26,909 bases of DNA from JAWXBG01 sp044375415 (GCA_044375415.1 JBILMS010000048.1:1-26909); one strand, 5' to 3'; counted from the stretch's first letter, positions 15,786 through 23,332 are shown. The notes: generated by a model not told the origin, from the letters alone. Numbers and translations are program-made.

Positions 15786-16975
15786 GACATATCCTTCGCC
15801 AATTTTCTTCTTCGTATCTCTTTTTGAATCAAGCCCAATTCTCTTCCGGTTTGACCTTTTACACTCGTATTCTCACGTGCACGACGAATCAAATACGGTA
15901 TCACTTCCCGAATAGGACCATAAGGGACGTATTTGGCAACACGGTATCCTGCATCACTCAAATTAAAACTGATGTGATCACTCATACCCATCAACTGTGC
16001 GAAGTAGATGCGTTTGTCATCTATGGAAATGCCCTTTTGTGTCATCAATTTGGTCAAATATAAACTGCTATCTTCATTATGTGTACCTGCACAAATACTA
16101 ATATCGTTCATGTGATCTGTGCAATACTCCAAAGCCAAGTTGAAATCGCGGTCCGTTGATTCCTTATTAGGTTGTATCGGATCTCTGTATCCTTTATTAA
16201 CTGCCCTTTCGCGTTCCTTTTCCATGTACGCGCCGCGAACCAATTTCACACCTAACTTATATCCTCCCGCCTTAGCTTTTTCGTGAGAAGATTTTAAAAA
16301 AGCCAGCCTATCGTGACGATACAATTGCATCGTAGTATAAATGAGGGCTTCTTTTTGGTTGTATTTCGCCATCATATCATCGGCTAAACCATCGATGGCA
16401 TCCTGAATCCAACTGTCCTCTGCATCTATAAATACAGGAGTTCCGGTGCTATGAGAGAGTTTGCATATATCATCTACTCTCTTCTGAACCCTTTGCCATT
16501 CGGCCGTTTCCTCACTAGTCAAGGTATCACCGGCATTCACTTTTTCAAGCAAAGCAAAACGAGCAATTCCGGTCACTTTAAACACCGAAAATGGAATGTT
16601 CTTATTGCCATTGGCGGTATGTAAAGTCTCACAGATCTCGTGTGCCGCCTTGTCGAATTCCGACTCGCTTTCTTTTCCTTCTACCGACAAATCTAGAATG
16701 GTACCAATGCGATATTGGTCGAGAACTTTTGTTGCCTGCGCGCATTCCGCAATGGTTTCACCACCACAAAATTGTTTGAACACGTTGTTTTTAATGGCCC
16801 ATCCAATAGGTATGCGCAAACCAAGTGCTATGTCTGTCATGAACTTACCTATGTTAACCATCCATGGTTTTCCTATTAAATTAAAAAGCCAGTAGGCCTT
16901 TCTAAGTTCCTTATCGTTTTTACTACGAAAAGCTATTTCAGTATTGTCAAAGGAAACGGTGGGATCTGAGCTCAT
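15776..16975 (-). CDS. Proline dehydrogenase
   Basis: A 399-residue flavoenzyme that oxidises proline to 1-pyrroline-5-carboxylate and passes electrons to the quinone pool. The TIM-barrel signatures are visible: GTILDLSVEG, FVFIDAEDSW-like PVFIDAEDSWIQD, KLGVKLVRGAYMEKER, DISICAGTHNEDSS, FAQLMGMSDHISFNL and the FAD/substrate end KYVPYGPIREVIPYLIRRARENT. It is the stand-alone form, without the aldehyde dehydrogenase domain of PutA. I chose ATG 16975 (MSSDPTVSFDN). The frame extends 27 codons further upstream, but those residues (AHQHISTLAH) merely translate the 8-bp repeat array and should not be trusted. Confidence 0.95.
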   Translation of the reverse strand: MSSDPTVSFDNTEIAFRSKNDKELRKAYWLFNLIGKPWMVNIGKFMTDIALGLRIPIGWAIKNNVFKQFCGGETIAECAQATKVLDQYRIGTILDLSVEGKESESEFDKAAHEICETLHTANGNKNIPFSVFKVTGIARFALLEKVNAGDTLTSEETAEWQRVQKRVDDICKLSHSTGTPVFIDAEDSWIQDAIDGLADDMMAKYNQKEALIYTTMQLYRHDRLAFLKSSHEKAKAGGYKLGVKLVRGAYMEKERERAVNKGYRDPIQPNKESTDRDFNLALEYCTDHMNDISICAGTHNEDSSLYLTKLMTQKGISIDDKRIYFAQLMGMSDHISFNLSDAGYRVAKYVPYGPIREVIPYLIRRARENTSVKGQTGRELGLIQKEIRRRKLAKDMSPA

Positions 16976-16992
16976 ACAGGTATTTACTGCCG

Positions 16993-17024
16993 CGAATTTC
17001 GGGAGAAATGGGGGATTGTGCAAA
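16993..17024 (-). promoter_or_regulatory. Candidate promoter of proline dehydrogenase
   Basis: On the minus strand TTTG (17021-17024) is followed after 20 bases by GAAATTCG (16993-17000), a one-mismatch version of TAnnTT(T/C)G. It ends 17 bases before the start codon. The -33 part is the edge of the adjacent 8-bp repeat array. Confidence 0.45.
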
Positions 17025-17025
17025 T

Positions 17026-17055
17026 GTGCTAATGTGCTGATGTGCTGATGTGCCA
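17026..17055 (+). repeat. ATGTGCTR tandem array 1
   Basis: About three and a half units of the 8-mer ATGTGCTR (R = A or G) on the plus strand, upstream of proline dehydrogenase. It opens a 600-base repeat block. Confidence 0.85.
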
Positions 17056-17108
17056 ATGGTCGATCTTCGGTGAAACGATTAAGATCTCAAGTCGCAGACG
17101 TGCGTTCC

Positions 17109-17251
17109 GTATGGCTTTGTGTCCTATCCGTACACCGCAGGTGCAAACAGCCAAAAGCTTCTGTGCACTCTGCGGTAATAAAAATGGAAAATGTGCATTC
17201 TCGCTTCCAAATAATGTAAACTACTCCTTCAAACGTGAACCCAATTAGCAC
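17109..17251 (+). repeat. 143-bp repeat element, copy 1
   Basis: Starts GTATGGCTTTGTGTCC and ends GTGAACCCAATTAGCAC. It contains ACCGCAGGTGC and GCACTCTGCGGT, which pair into an imperfect hairpin of about 11 bp, and a strongly conserved right half. It diverges most from the others in positions 16-55. It is followed by AGCACATC units. Confidence 0.9.
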
Positions 17252-17286
17252 ATCAGCACATCGGCATATTAGCACATCAGCACATT
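17247..17286 (-). repeat. 8-mer array 2 (minus orientation)
   Basis: Units of AGCACATC/AGCACATT, the complement of ATGTGCTR, linking copies 1 and 2 of the 143-bp element. One unit is degenerate (GGCATATT). Confidence 0.8.
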
Positions 17287-17292
17287 GACCCC

Positions 17293-17434
17293 GTATGGCT
17301 TTGTGTCCAAACATGCACCGCAGGTGCAAACAACCGAAAGCCTCTGTGCACTCTGCGGTAATAAAAATGGAAAATGTGCATTCTCGCTTCCAATTAATGT
17401 AAACTACTCCTTCAAACGTGAACCCAATTAGCAC
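17293..17434 (+). repeat. 143-bp repeat element, copy 2
   Basis: Almost identical to copy 3 over its right 100 bases (from CTCTGTGCACTCTGCGGT onward). One base is missing relative to the other copies. It begins 184 bases after copy 1. Confidence 0.9.
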
Positions 17435-17453
17435 AACAGCACATTAGCACATT
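17428..17453 (-). repeat. 8-mer array 3 (minus orientation)
   Basis: Three AGCACAWY-type units between copies 2 and 3, ending in the same TTGACCCC junction as array 2. The identical junction suggests that the array and the 143-bp element were duplicated as one unit. Confidence 0.8.
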
Positions 17454-17459
17454 GACCCC

Positions 17460-17602
17460 GTATGGCTTTGCGCCCTACCCATGCACCGCAGGTGCAAACA
17501 ACCAAAAGCCTCTGTGCACTCTGCGGTAATAAAAATGGAAAATGTGCATTCTCGCTTCCAATTAATGTAAACTACTCCTTCAAACGTGAACCCAATTAGC
17601 AC
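17460..17602 (+). repeat. 143-bp repeat element, copy 3
   Basis: Third copy, 167 bases after the second. It carries the same hairpin-forming ACCGCAGGTGC ... GCACTCTGCGGT and the same right end as the other two. The right end lies 65 bases upstream of a barrel gene. Confidence 0.9.
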
Positions 17603-17626
17603 ATCAGCACATCGCCATATTAGCAC
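17596..17626 (-). repeat. 8-mer array 4 (minus orientation)
   Basis: AGCACATC units ending at AGCACATTAAATTTTG. It includes the degenerate CGCCATATT also found in array 2, so copies 1 and 3 share linker history. With array 5 it frames two genes in inverted orientation. Confidence 0.8.
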
Positions 17627-17640
17627 ATTAAATTTTGTCG

Positions 17641-17648
17641 TATATTCG
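17641..17648 (+). promoter_or_regulatory. -7 box TATATTCG
   Basis: TATATTCG is the same octamer as at 5623-5630 and lies 18 bases before the ATG at 17667. It begins 15 bases after the repeat array, so the gene's promoter abuts the repeats. Confidence 0.45.
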
Positions 17649-17666
17649 TTTTCTGACTTAACCAAA

Positions 17667-18347
17667 ATGAAAACAAGTTTTACGATCCTATTGCTCTGTT
17701 GCACTTTCAGTTCATTTTACAGTCAGGACTATCCTTGTGATCCAAATGCAAGTTCAAACATTTGTGGACAATGGGAACTTGGTGTCAATCTTTTCTCCTT
17801 TCAACAAGAAGAAACGAATCGGGATAAATTCATTTTGATACCTGCATTTACCAGTGGTATCATTCTAAAAAAGCATTGCAATAATCACGCATGGCGTTTC
17901 GCCTTTGATCATTTCGACTACAGACATTTTGAAAAATCATATACCGATAACAAACCGATTTGGTGGTACGAGGCGAATTATCGCACAATAAAAAATGAGT
18001 TACGCGTGGGATGGGAATATGCCTTACTCAAAAGAAAATTTCAACCCTATATCGCCTTGGACGCAACGTTGGGTAATAAAAAAATTGACATTAAAAGCAT
18101 TGGAGAAGGTGATTTCGTTCCTGGGGTGCACTCCGGAGAAACAAGAAAAGCCCATCGATATGCAGCATTGTCTTCGTCTCTTGGACTGAGGTACTCTTTC
18201 AACGAGAGGATTTCGCTTTCGATGGAAACCAATGTTGGATTCTACTACGAACAAATTAAGTCGCCCAACGATGCAAAAGGCTATTACGACCGATCGGATA
18301 CCTTTTACAATTTATTGCGAAGTTTTGCCCTGCATTACAAATTTTGA
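17667..18347 (+). CDS. Predicted outer-membrane barrel or secreted protein, unknown function
   Basis: A 226-residue protein that I do not recognise as a named family. It has a signal peptide (MKTSFTILLLCCTFSSFYSQ). An early Cys-containing stretch, DYPCDPNASSNICG, is followed by regularly spaced amphipathic segments such as QWELGVNLFSF, IKNELRVGWEYALL and FQPYIALDATLG. It ends ...RSFALHYKF with a C-terminal Phe, the usual end of an outer-membrane beta barrel. A small OmpW-like porin or an adhesin-like barrel is possible. I chose ATG 17667 because translation from further upstream would only read the 8-mer repeat. It is followed after 45 bases by another unfamiliar gene. Confidence 0.7.
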   Translation: MKTSFTILLLCCTFSSFYSQDYPCDPNASSNICGQWELGVNLFSFQQEETNRDKFILIPAFTSGIILKKHCNNHAWRFAFDHFDYRHFEKSYTDNKPIWWYEANYRTIKNELRVGWEYALLKRKFQPYIALDATLGNKKIDIKSIGEGDFVPGVHSGETRKAHRYAALSSSLGLRYSFNERISLSMETNVGFYYEQIKSPNDAKGYYDRSDTFYNLLRSFALHYKF

Positions 18348-18392
18348 TTTTTGAACGATATATAACTTCTTAAGAATAATCTCGGTCTTTTG

Positions 18393-18797
18393 ATGCGCTC
18401 ACTTTTGAATTATCTCAGTGGTTTAATCCGCCCGCAGAAAACGATTAGATTCGAACAGCTCGGATCCTTTGCATTTGAAGAATACAATACTATCTCCTCA
18501 TTGAAGCAAATTTTGAGCTCTTCGAAGGAGGATGTTCAATTTCATCTTCGGCTGTTCAACCCAACACCAAACGACGAATCAGCAGATCGCACTGCCCTTA
18601 TTCAATGTGTTCACGGGAGCAAAGAAAAATATTTGATTTGTCAAATCAGTGCGTATTGGACATCCACCTGGGAAGCCATTTCGTTGGACGATTTGATAGA
18701 ATTTATTCTTCGTGAAGGAGAAAAATCCAAAGAACCCCTCGAGACTTTTACTCTTTTGACCAGAGCAGAGGAAGGGAAACGGGTTGGGGAGGAATGA
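18393..18797 (+). CDS. Hypothetical protein, 134 residues
   Basis: A soluble-looking protein with no signal peptide, membrane segment or family I can name. It starts MRSLLNYLSGLIRPQKTIRF and has a hydrophobic middle (TALIQCVHG, KYLICQISAYW) and an acidic, helical C-terminal part (LDDLIEFILREGEKSKEP). It lies 45 bases after the barrel gene on the same strand, so the pair may form an operon. The stop codon is 3 bases from the start of the 8-mer array at 18801, so the C-terminus may have been shaped by arrival of the repeat. Confidence 0.6.
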   Translation: MRSLLNYLSGLIRPQKTIRFEQLGSFAFEEYNTISSLKQILSSSKEDVQFHLRLFNPTPNDESADRTALIQCVHGSKEKYLICQISAYWTSTWEAISLDDLIEFILREGEKSKEPLETFTLLTRAEEGKRVGEE

Positions 18798-18800
18798 GAT

Positions 18801-18868
18801 AATGTGCTGATGTGCTAGTGTGCTGATGTGCGAATGTGCTAAGGTGCTGATGTGCTGATGTGCTAATG
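18801..18868 (+). repeat. ATGTGCTR tandem array 5
   Basis: About eight and a half units of ATGTGCTR with a few variant units (GTGTGCTG, ATGTGCGA, AGGTGCTG). It is in plus orientation, inverted relative to arrays 2-4. The largest array of the window. Confidence 0.9.
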
Positions 18869-18946
18869 ACCACAAGAAACCCCCACATTCAAAATCAACC
18901 CTGATAATTATATCAAAAGAATAATCATCACCTAAAACGAGAATGA

Positions 18947-18970
18947 AAAGCTCCGTAGGAGCGCCACCTT
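18947..18970 (+). repeat. AAAGCTCC...GGAGCG palindrome, copy 1
   Basis: GCTCC-GTA-GGAGC with the 3' context GCCACCTTACT. First of three copies within 118 bases in the gap 18869-19140, which otherwise shows no gene. Confidence 0.85.
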
Positions 18971-18981
18971 ACTTCTCCGTC

Positions 18982-19008
18982 AAAGCTCCAGCGGAGCGAC
19001 ACCTTACT
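18982..19008 (+). repeat. AAAGCTCC...GGAGCG palindrome, copy 2
   Basis: GCTCC-AGC-GGAGC followed by GACACCTTACT. It shares the context on both sides of the palindrome with copies 1 and 3. Confidence 0.85.
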
Positions 19009-19037
19009 ACAAAAAGACCACCTCTAAAAGCGAATCG

Positions 19038-19064
19038 AAAAGCTCCGGAGGAGCGACATCTTTC
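19038..19064 (+). repeat. AAAGCTCC...GGAGCG palindrome, copy 3
   Basis: GCTCC-GGA-GGAGC followed by GACATCTTTC. Only the 3-base loop and the last bases differ from copies 1 and 2. Confidence 0.85.
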
Positions 19065-19140
19065 TTGAAGAATGCTATCTTTGAAACTAAATCAAGCTAT
19101 CATTTCAACTAGAAAAAAAGAAAACACTTAAAAGACCTAA

Positions 19141-19587
19141 ATGACGATGATTCCTATTAAAATATCCCCTCGTTCGATTACCGCCAACAGAAAATCGATA
19201 CTTAGTTTTATAAATATATTTTCCCTTTCCATTCTCCTCCTTTATACGAGCTGTGTTGGTGTTGACTTCGCGGATAAAAACGCTCCTAAACCTGAAAAAA
19301 TAGTGCATGAGAATCAAGCGATACTCGAACTCTGTGTTCAAAAACTTTTCGATCATTCTTGGAGCGAAACAGAAGTAAACACACATCTCAAATCCAATAA
19401 AATTTCCGCCATGGTAGACTTCCTAGATACGGAGCAACGAGCAGTCATCTTCTTCGTGAATGGCATGATCGATAATTGTGTGGGCTTTGGGTATTCGGAA
19501 GGGCAACAAACAGGACAACTTTGTGGAGGCACTGCATCGTGGGCCAATCGAATTATCGGAAATTGGTATCAGGTGAGTTCAACTTGA
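19141..19587 (+). CDS. Hypothetical lipoprotein, 148 residues
   Basis: A protein of unknown family with a hydrophobic N-terminal segment (about residues 19-36) and the lipobox LYTSC, giving a lipidated Cys at about residue 38. The mature part includes an early acidic or helical stretch (ENQAILELCVQKLFDHSWSE). Two Gly-rich pieces follow near the C-terminus, IDNCVGFGYSEGQQ and GQLCGGTASWAN. Two possible ATG starts (19141 and 19147) differ by two residues. The preceding 340 bases contain only repeats, so it is probably transcribed from its own promoter. No function is proposed. Confidence 0.6.
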   Translation: MTMIPIKISPRSITANRKSILSFINIFSLSILLLYTSCVGVDFADKNAPKPEKIVHENQAILELCVQKLFDHSWSETEVNTHLKSNKISAMVDFLDTEQRAVIFFVNGMIDNCVGFGYSEGQQTGQLCGGTASWANRIIGNWYQVSST

Positions 19588-19681
19588 GTATCGTGTTGGA
19601 TTTTGGAGCACTTCTCTTTCAACTCAAAAATTCTTGCGATACATTCCAACCTCTTTTCGAAAACCAACTTATCTTTTCACT

Positions 19682-20071
19682 TTGAAGAAAATATCTGTTC
19701 TCATTCTATCGTATTTACTTCTCCCTGTTCTGAGCTCTTTTGCACAAGATGCAGAGAATGTCACTCTTTGTGGCACATACGGAAGGTATATTGATTATTC
19801 GACGTACACCGAATTGAAACTCAACTGCGATAGTACTTTTTTATTCATGGATAGCTTCGAATTGGGTTCTACTTATAAATACAGTGGGAATTGGATGTTA
19901 AAACGAAATAGAATAATCTTAACAAGCTCCTCTGAAGGGTCTATGAGTCATCTGCCCAAACGATGGAAAAAACAAAAAGACGGTCTAATTAGCAAGAAAT
20001 TAAATTCAAACAATTTAAGACTGAAGGGACGAATTTTCTTGCTAAAGTACGAGGAAAATAGGTCGAAGTAA
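19682..20071 (+). CDS. Small secreted protein, probable TTG start
   Basis: A 129-residue protein with a classic signal peptide (KKISVLILSYLLLPVLSSFAQ). The mature part opens DAENVTLCGTYGRYIDYST, then TELKLNCDSTFLF, YSGNWMLKRNRIILTS and a lysine-rich C-terminus. The GTY ... LKLN-D-TF ... GNW order is common in small lipocalin-like or META-type barrel proteins of Bacteroidota, but I cannot name the family. The start is probably TTG 19682, because the signal peptide begins exactly there and no ATG is in frame nearby; the frame is open to 19634. Confidence 0.55.
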   Translation: MKKISVLILSYLLLPVLSSFAQDAENVTLCGTYGRYIDYSTYTELKLNCDSTFLFMDSFELGSTYKYSGNWMLKRNRIILTSSSEGSMSHLPKRWKKQKDGLISKKLNSNNLRLKGRIFLLKYEENRSK

Positions 20072-20134
20072 AATTGTTGAAGAATCTTCTTGCTCCTCCT
20101 TTGGCGGTTAAGCTCCTCTTACCTTGACATTCCC

Positions 20135-20142
20135 TATTTTTG
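20135..20142 (+). promoter_or_regulatory. -7 box TATTTTTG
   Basis: A perfect TAnnTTTG match 90 bases before the receptor start codon. The long leader would leave room for control of translation. No convincing -33 TTTG is seen at 19-21 bases. Confidence 0.35.
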
Positions 20143-20232
20143 CACTACAACACTAAACTTCACTCTTTCAACCTTGCTATAACGTTGAGCAATTTTGAAG
20201 TCAACATTTTACAATCCACTCAGATTATTGAT

Positions 20233-22416
20233 ATGAATCGTCTGCTAGCTCTTCTTGTAGCCATATTGGTAGTTCAAAACCTTTGTGCACAATCTAATCC
20301 AGACACACTCAAAACCTATGAACTGAATTCTATCAAAATCGAAGGAAATCGACTTCCTCAAGATATTCAACGTCTCGACCCTATTGATGGTACTTATATC
20401 CATTCAGGCAAAAAAACCGAAGTAATAAATCTGTCTCAGAAAAATGCTGCTATAACTGAGAAGTACGGACGCCAGATATTTTCTAAAATACCGGGAGTAT
20501 TTGTTTACGATATGGATGGAACAGGCAATCAAATGAATATTGCTACTCGCGGTTTGGATCCACATAGAGGTTGGGAATTTAATATTCGAAAAGACGGAAT
20601 AATAACCAATTCTGATATGTATGGTTATCCCGCCAGTCATTACAATATTCCTATGGAGGCCATAGATAGAATTGAAATTGTAAGAGGTACGGGCTCATTG
20701 CAGTTCGGGGCTCAATTTGGAGGCATGGTCAACTACGTCAGCAAACTTCCTGATTCAACAAAGACAATAGCCTTTGAAAGTATTAATACAGTTGGTTCAT
20801 ACGGATTGGTGAGCTCATACAATGCTTTGTCGGGCAAGATCGGTAAGTTCAGATACTCTACTTGGTTCAACAAAAAGTCAATCGAAGGATATCGTGAAAA
20901 CAGTGACAGTCGATACGATGCCGAAGCTATTTCTCTATTTTATGATCCTTCAAAAAACCTTCATTTCAAATTAGAATGGACACATTCAAACTATGTGATT
21001 CACCTCGCCGGAGCTCTCACAGATAGTATGTTTCATGCAAACCCGCAAATGTCAACTCGATCGCGAAACTATTACAACCCCGATATCCATGTTCCATCAT
21101 TCACGATGGATTGGGATTTCTCGACTTCCACAAAAATACGATTTACAAGTTCTGCCGTTCTCGGATTTAGAAATAGTGTCATGTTTGATAAGCCTACCAC
21201 TGTGGCTGATACTATTGTTTCTTCAACTCTTCAGTATAACAATAGGCAGGTTGATATAGATGAATTTAATAGTTACACCTCTGAACTTCGTTTGCTCCAC
21301 ACATACAAATTGTTCAAACAGTCTAGTACCTTCACATCGGGTGTTCAATACATGAATAATGATTTACATCGTCGTCAACAAGGTAAAGGAACCACCGGCA
21401 CCGATTATGATTTAAGCCTTGTTACACCGCAGTGGGGGCGGGATATGCATCTCAAAAGCAACAACATTGCTCTTTTTGCAGAAAATAGATCGGTCCTTTC
21501 AAAGAAACTATCGATCAATACAGGCGTTAGGATTGAAAATGGCGAAAGCAATATGTTAGGTAAGACAACTTATTACGCCGATGAAGATTTGAAAAATCAG
21601 ATTAAACATAATTTCCCTCTCTTTGGAGCAAGTGCTCAATACAATTTTTCTGATTTGGTGAATGTATATGGCGGATGGTCACAGGCATATCGACCCGTCA
21701 TCTTTAAAGATATCATTCCTCAATCGGTTTATGAAATCGCCGACAAAAATCTGAAGGATGCGTTTGGGAATAATGCTGAACTAGGATTTCGAGGAAAATG
21801 GAAGTCATTGAAATGGGACCTTACAGGTTTTCAAGTTCAATACAACAAAAGACTTGGATCTATAGCCCAAACAGATACTGCCGGAAATTTAATTATCTAT
21901 CGCACAAACATTGGTAACTCTCGTACTTCCGGACTCGAATTATTCCTTCAAGCCGACTTTGAAATGGGCAGAAAAACTATTGTTTCAATATTCACCTCTA
22001 CATCCTACATGGATGCGATTTATAAAGACGCAAAAATACGATCAGGTAATAACAACGTTGATATTGACGGCAACAAAGTGGAAAGTGTGCCCAACTGGAT
22101 CTCTAGAAATGGAGTAACAATAAAGCGTTCGGCTTTTACTTTATCGGCGTTACTCAGCTACACATCGGAAAGTTTCGCTGATGCCTTGAATACAGTGGAA
22201 CCTCCCGCCAGCGGTGCAACCGGCATTGTTCCTAGTTATAGTATACTCGACTTTAATCTAGCCGTGCGCCTTACCGATTTTGTAAAACTCCAGATAAATG
22301 CGAACAACATATTGGATGAACAATACTTTACAAAACGACCGCAATTTTATCCCGGGCCGGGTATTTGGCCTTCTGATGGAAGAACTTTTTCGACTACACT
22401 TTCAGTAAGATTATAG
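20233..22416 (+). CDS. FecA-like TonB-dependent outer-membrane receptor
   Basis: A 727-residue receptor for active uptake across the outer membrane, energised by TonB-ExbBD. It has a signal peptide (MNRLLALLVAILVVQNLCAQ). The plug domain (about residues 60-190) contains GRQIFSKIPGVFVYD, NIATRGLDPHRGWEFNIRKD and IDRIEIVRGTGSLQFGAQFG with GGMVNYVSK, all characteristic of the FecA branch. The rest is a beta barrel with a typical NILDEQYFTKRP near the end. It closes in LSVRL rather than with an aromatic residue. The substrate is not shown; ferric citrate or siderophores would be the default guess. No FecR/FecI-like regulator, SusD or ABC transporter is adjacent. ATG 20233 was chosen because it starts the signal peptide. 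Confidence 0.92.
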   Translation: MNRLLALLVAILVVQNLCAQSNPDTLKTYELNSIKIEGNRLPQDIQRLDPIDGTYIHSGKKTEVINLSQKNAAITEKYGRQIFSKIPGVFVYDMDGTGNQMNIATRGLDPHRGWEFNIRKDGIITNSDMYGYPASHYNIPMEAIDRIEIVRGTGSLQFGAQFGGMVNYVSKLPDSTKTIAFESINTVGSYGLVSSYNALSGKIGKFRYSTWFNKKSIEGYRENSDSRYDAEAISLFYDPSKNLHFKLEWTHSNYVIHLAGALTDSMFHANPQMSTRSRNYYNPDIHVPSFTMDWDFSTSTKIRFTSSAVLGFRNSVMFDKPTTVADTIVSSTLQYNNRQVDIDEFNSYTSELRLLHTYKLFKQSSTFTSGVQYMNNDLHRRQQGKGTTGTDYDLSLVTPQWGRDMHLKSNNIALFAENRSVLSKKLSINTGVRIENGESNMLGKTTYYADEDLKNQIKHNFPLFGASAQYNFSDLVNVYGGWSQAYRPVIFKDIIPQSVYEIADKNLKDAFGNNAELGFRGKWKSLKWDLTGFQVQYNKRLGSIAQTDTAGNLIIYRTNIGNSRTSGLELFLQADFEMGRKTIVSIFTSTSYMDAIYKDAKIRSGNNNVDIDGNKVESVPNWISRNGVTIKRSAFTLSALLSYTSESFADALNTVEPPASGATGIVPSYSILDFNLAVRLTDFVKLQINANNILDEQYFTKRPQFYPGPGIWPSDGRTFSTTLSVRL

Positions 22417-22495
22417 TGCACATCGCGGTCCAATAAATGACATTCCGAAAACCGTCGTGAGCGGTAATTTTAACTAGACAAAAAGAACATAATAA

Positions 22496-23059
22496 ATGAA
22501 ATATATATTTAAAGAACAATTTTCAATAAAGTTAGTGAAAGGACTGATTTTCTTATTTCTTCCCTTTTTCTTAGTTATTACCAGTTGCACTAAAACCTAT
22601 GACTGCGACAAGACTAATTTAATTCTATCATTTAACAATAAGACATCAGATAGTTTAAGTGATTTTACAATTTACAAATTTCAAAAAGGGACAACTTTTG
22701 GAGTATTATTGGATAGCTTGAGGGTAATTAATGGGGCCGGAGTTTATTTTGAAACCGTAAATAATGATACTAGGTTATTTATTCAATCGGTTGACTACAG
22801 GATTGTTGGTGAATTTGATTGGAAAGTACATTTGTATTCAACGACTGTAAAAAATGGATTGAATGAAATTTCAATATCTAACATTGAGGAACAAAATGAA
22901 ACGATGAAATGTAAAAAGAAGGATTTTGCAACTGCAGCCGACGGTTGCCAATGTATGAATTCATTAAGATCCTATAAACTGAATGGGGTAGTGGGTGTTG
23001 TTGGGAACAAGATTGAATATAATGATTTTGTGGGGTACGAAGTATTGATAAACCCCTAA
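22496..23059 (+). CDS. Hypothetical lipoprotein, 187 residues
   Basis: A lipoprotein of unknown family. The N-terminus is positively charged (MKYIFKEQFSIKLVKG), then strongly hydrophobic, and ends in the lipobox VITSC with C31 as the lipidation site. The mature part contains CTKTYDCDKTNLILSFNN and a Cys cluster near the C-terminus (MKCKKKDF ... DGCQCMNS). The coding sequence looks richer in A+T than its neighbours, a possible sign of recent transfer. It lies 79 bases after the receptor gene, with a perhaps weak hairpin (ACCG/CGGT) between them, so co-transcription is uncertain. A strong hairpin follows its stop codon. Confidence 0.6.
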   Translation: MKYIFKEQFSIKLVKGLIFLFLPFFLVITSCTKTYDCDKTNLILSFNNKTSDSLSDFTIYKFQKGTTFGVLLDSLRVINGAGVYFETVNNDTRLFIQSVDYRIVGEFDWKVHLYSTTVKNGLNEISISNIEEQNETMKCKKKDFATAADGCQCMNSLRSYKLNGVVGVVGNKIEYNDFVGYEVLINP

Positions 23060-23081
23060 TTCATGTGAATAATTACAATGA

Positions 23082-23122
23082 AAAACCACCGCTAAGAGAA
23101 CATTTGCTCTAGGCGTGGTTTT
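23082..23122. terminator. Bidirectional terminator hairpin
   Basis: AAAACCAC and GTGGTTTT form the outer stem, and TAAGAG/CTCTA forms a second stem with one bulge. The outer stem gives a T-run on both strands. It lies 23 bases after the lipoprotein stop codon. Confidence 0.75.
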
Positions 23123-23301
23123 CTGCTCCGCAGACACTTTTGTAGTAGCCGAAAGTTTTGCGTTCCGAATCAACATTCGTGGTAAAAATCCTGCCCTTCG
23201 CAAATCTGCATGCCGCGATTCATTTCAAATCGCAAAAAGTTTCCCGTTTAATTTGAATGAAGGTCGCACTTATACTGTGATTCCAAATATATCATCTACC
23301 C

Positions 23302-23309
23302 TATATTTG
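23302..23309 (+). promoter_or_regulatory. -7 box TATATTTG before the dipeptidase gene
   Basis: TATATTTG is a perfect TAnnTTTG match, the same octamer as the rpmH box, 23 bases before the ATG at 23333. It probably drives the four-gene run that follows. Confidence 0.55.
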
Positions 23310-23332
23310 CACCCGTACAAATTCAACGAAAT

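Noticed and set aside
16976..17056. N-terminal extension of proline dehydrogenase
   Set aside because: The extra residues (AHQHISTLAH) come from the 8-mer array; the family N-terminus fits ATG 16975.
17026..17626. Possible CRISPR array
   Set aside because: The repeats are 8-mers in tandem and 143-bp units, not 25-40-bp repeats with unique spacers of constant length, and no cas gene is nearby.
17087..17704. Two minus-strand reading frames across the 143-bp repeats
   Set aside because: They only translate the repeat itself. The spacings of 184 and 167 bases are not multiples of 3, and no start signal or family is seen.
22430..22475. Terminator after the TonB receptor
   Set aside because: Only a 4-bp ACCG/CGGT stem with a long loop is present; too weak to call.
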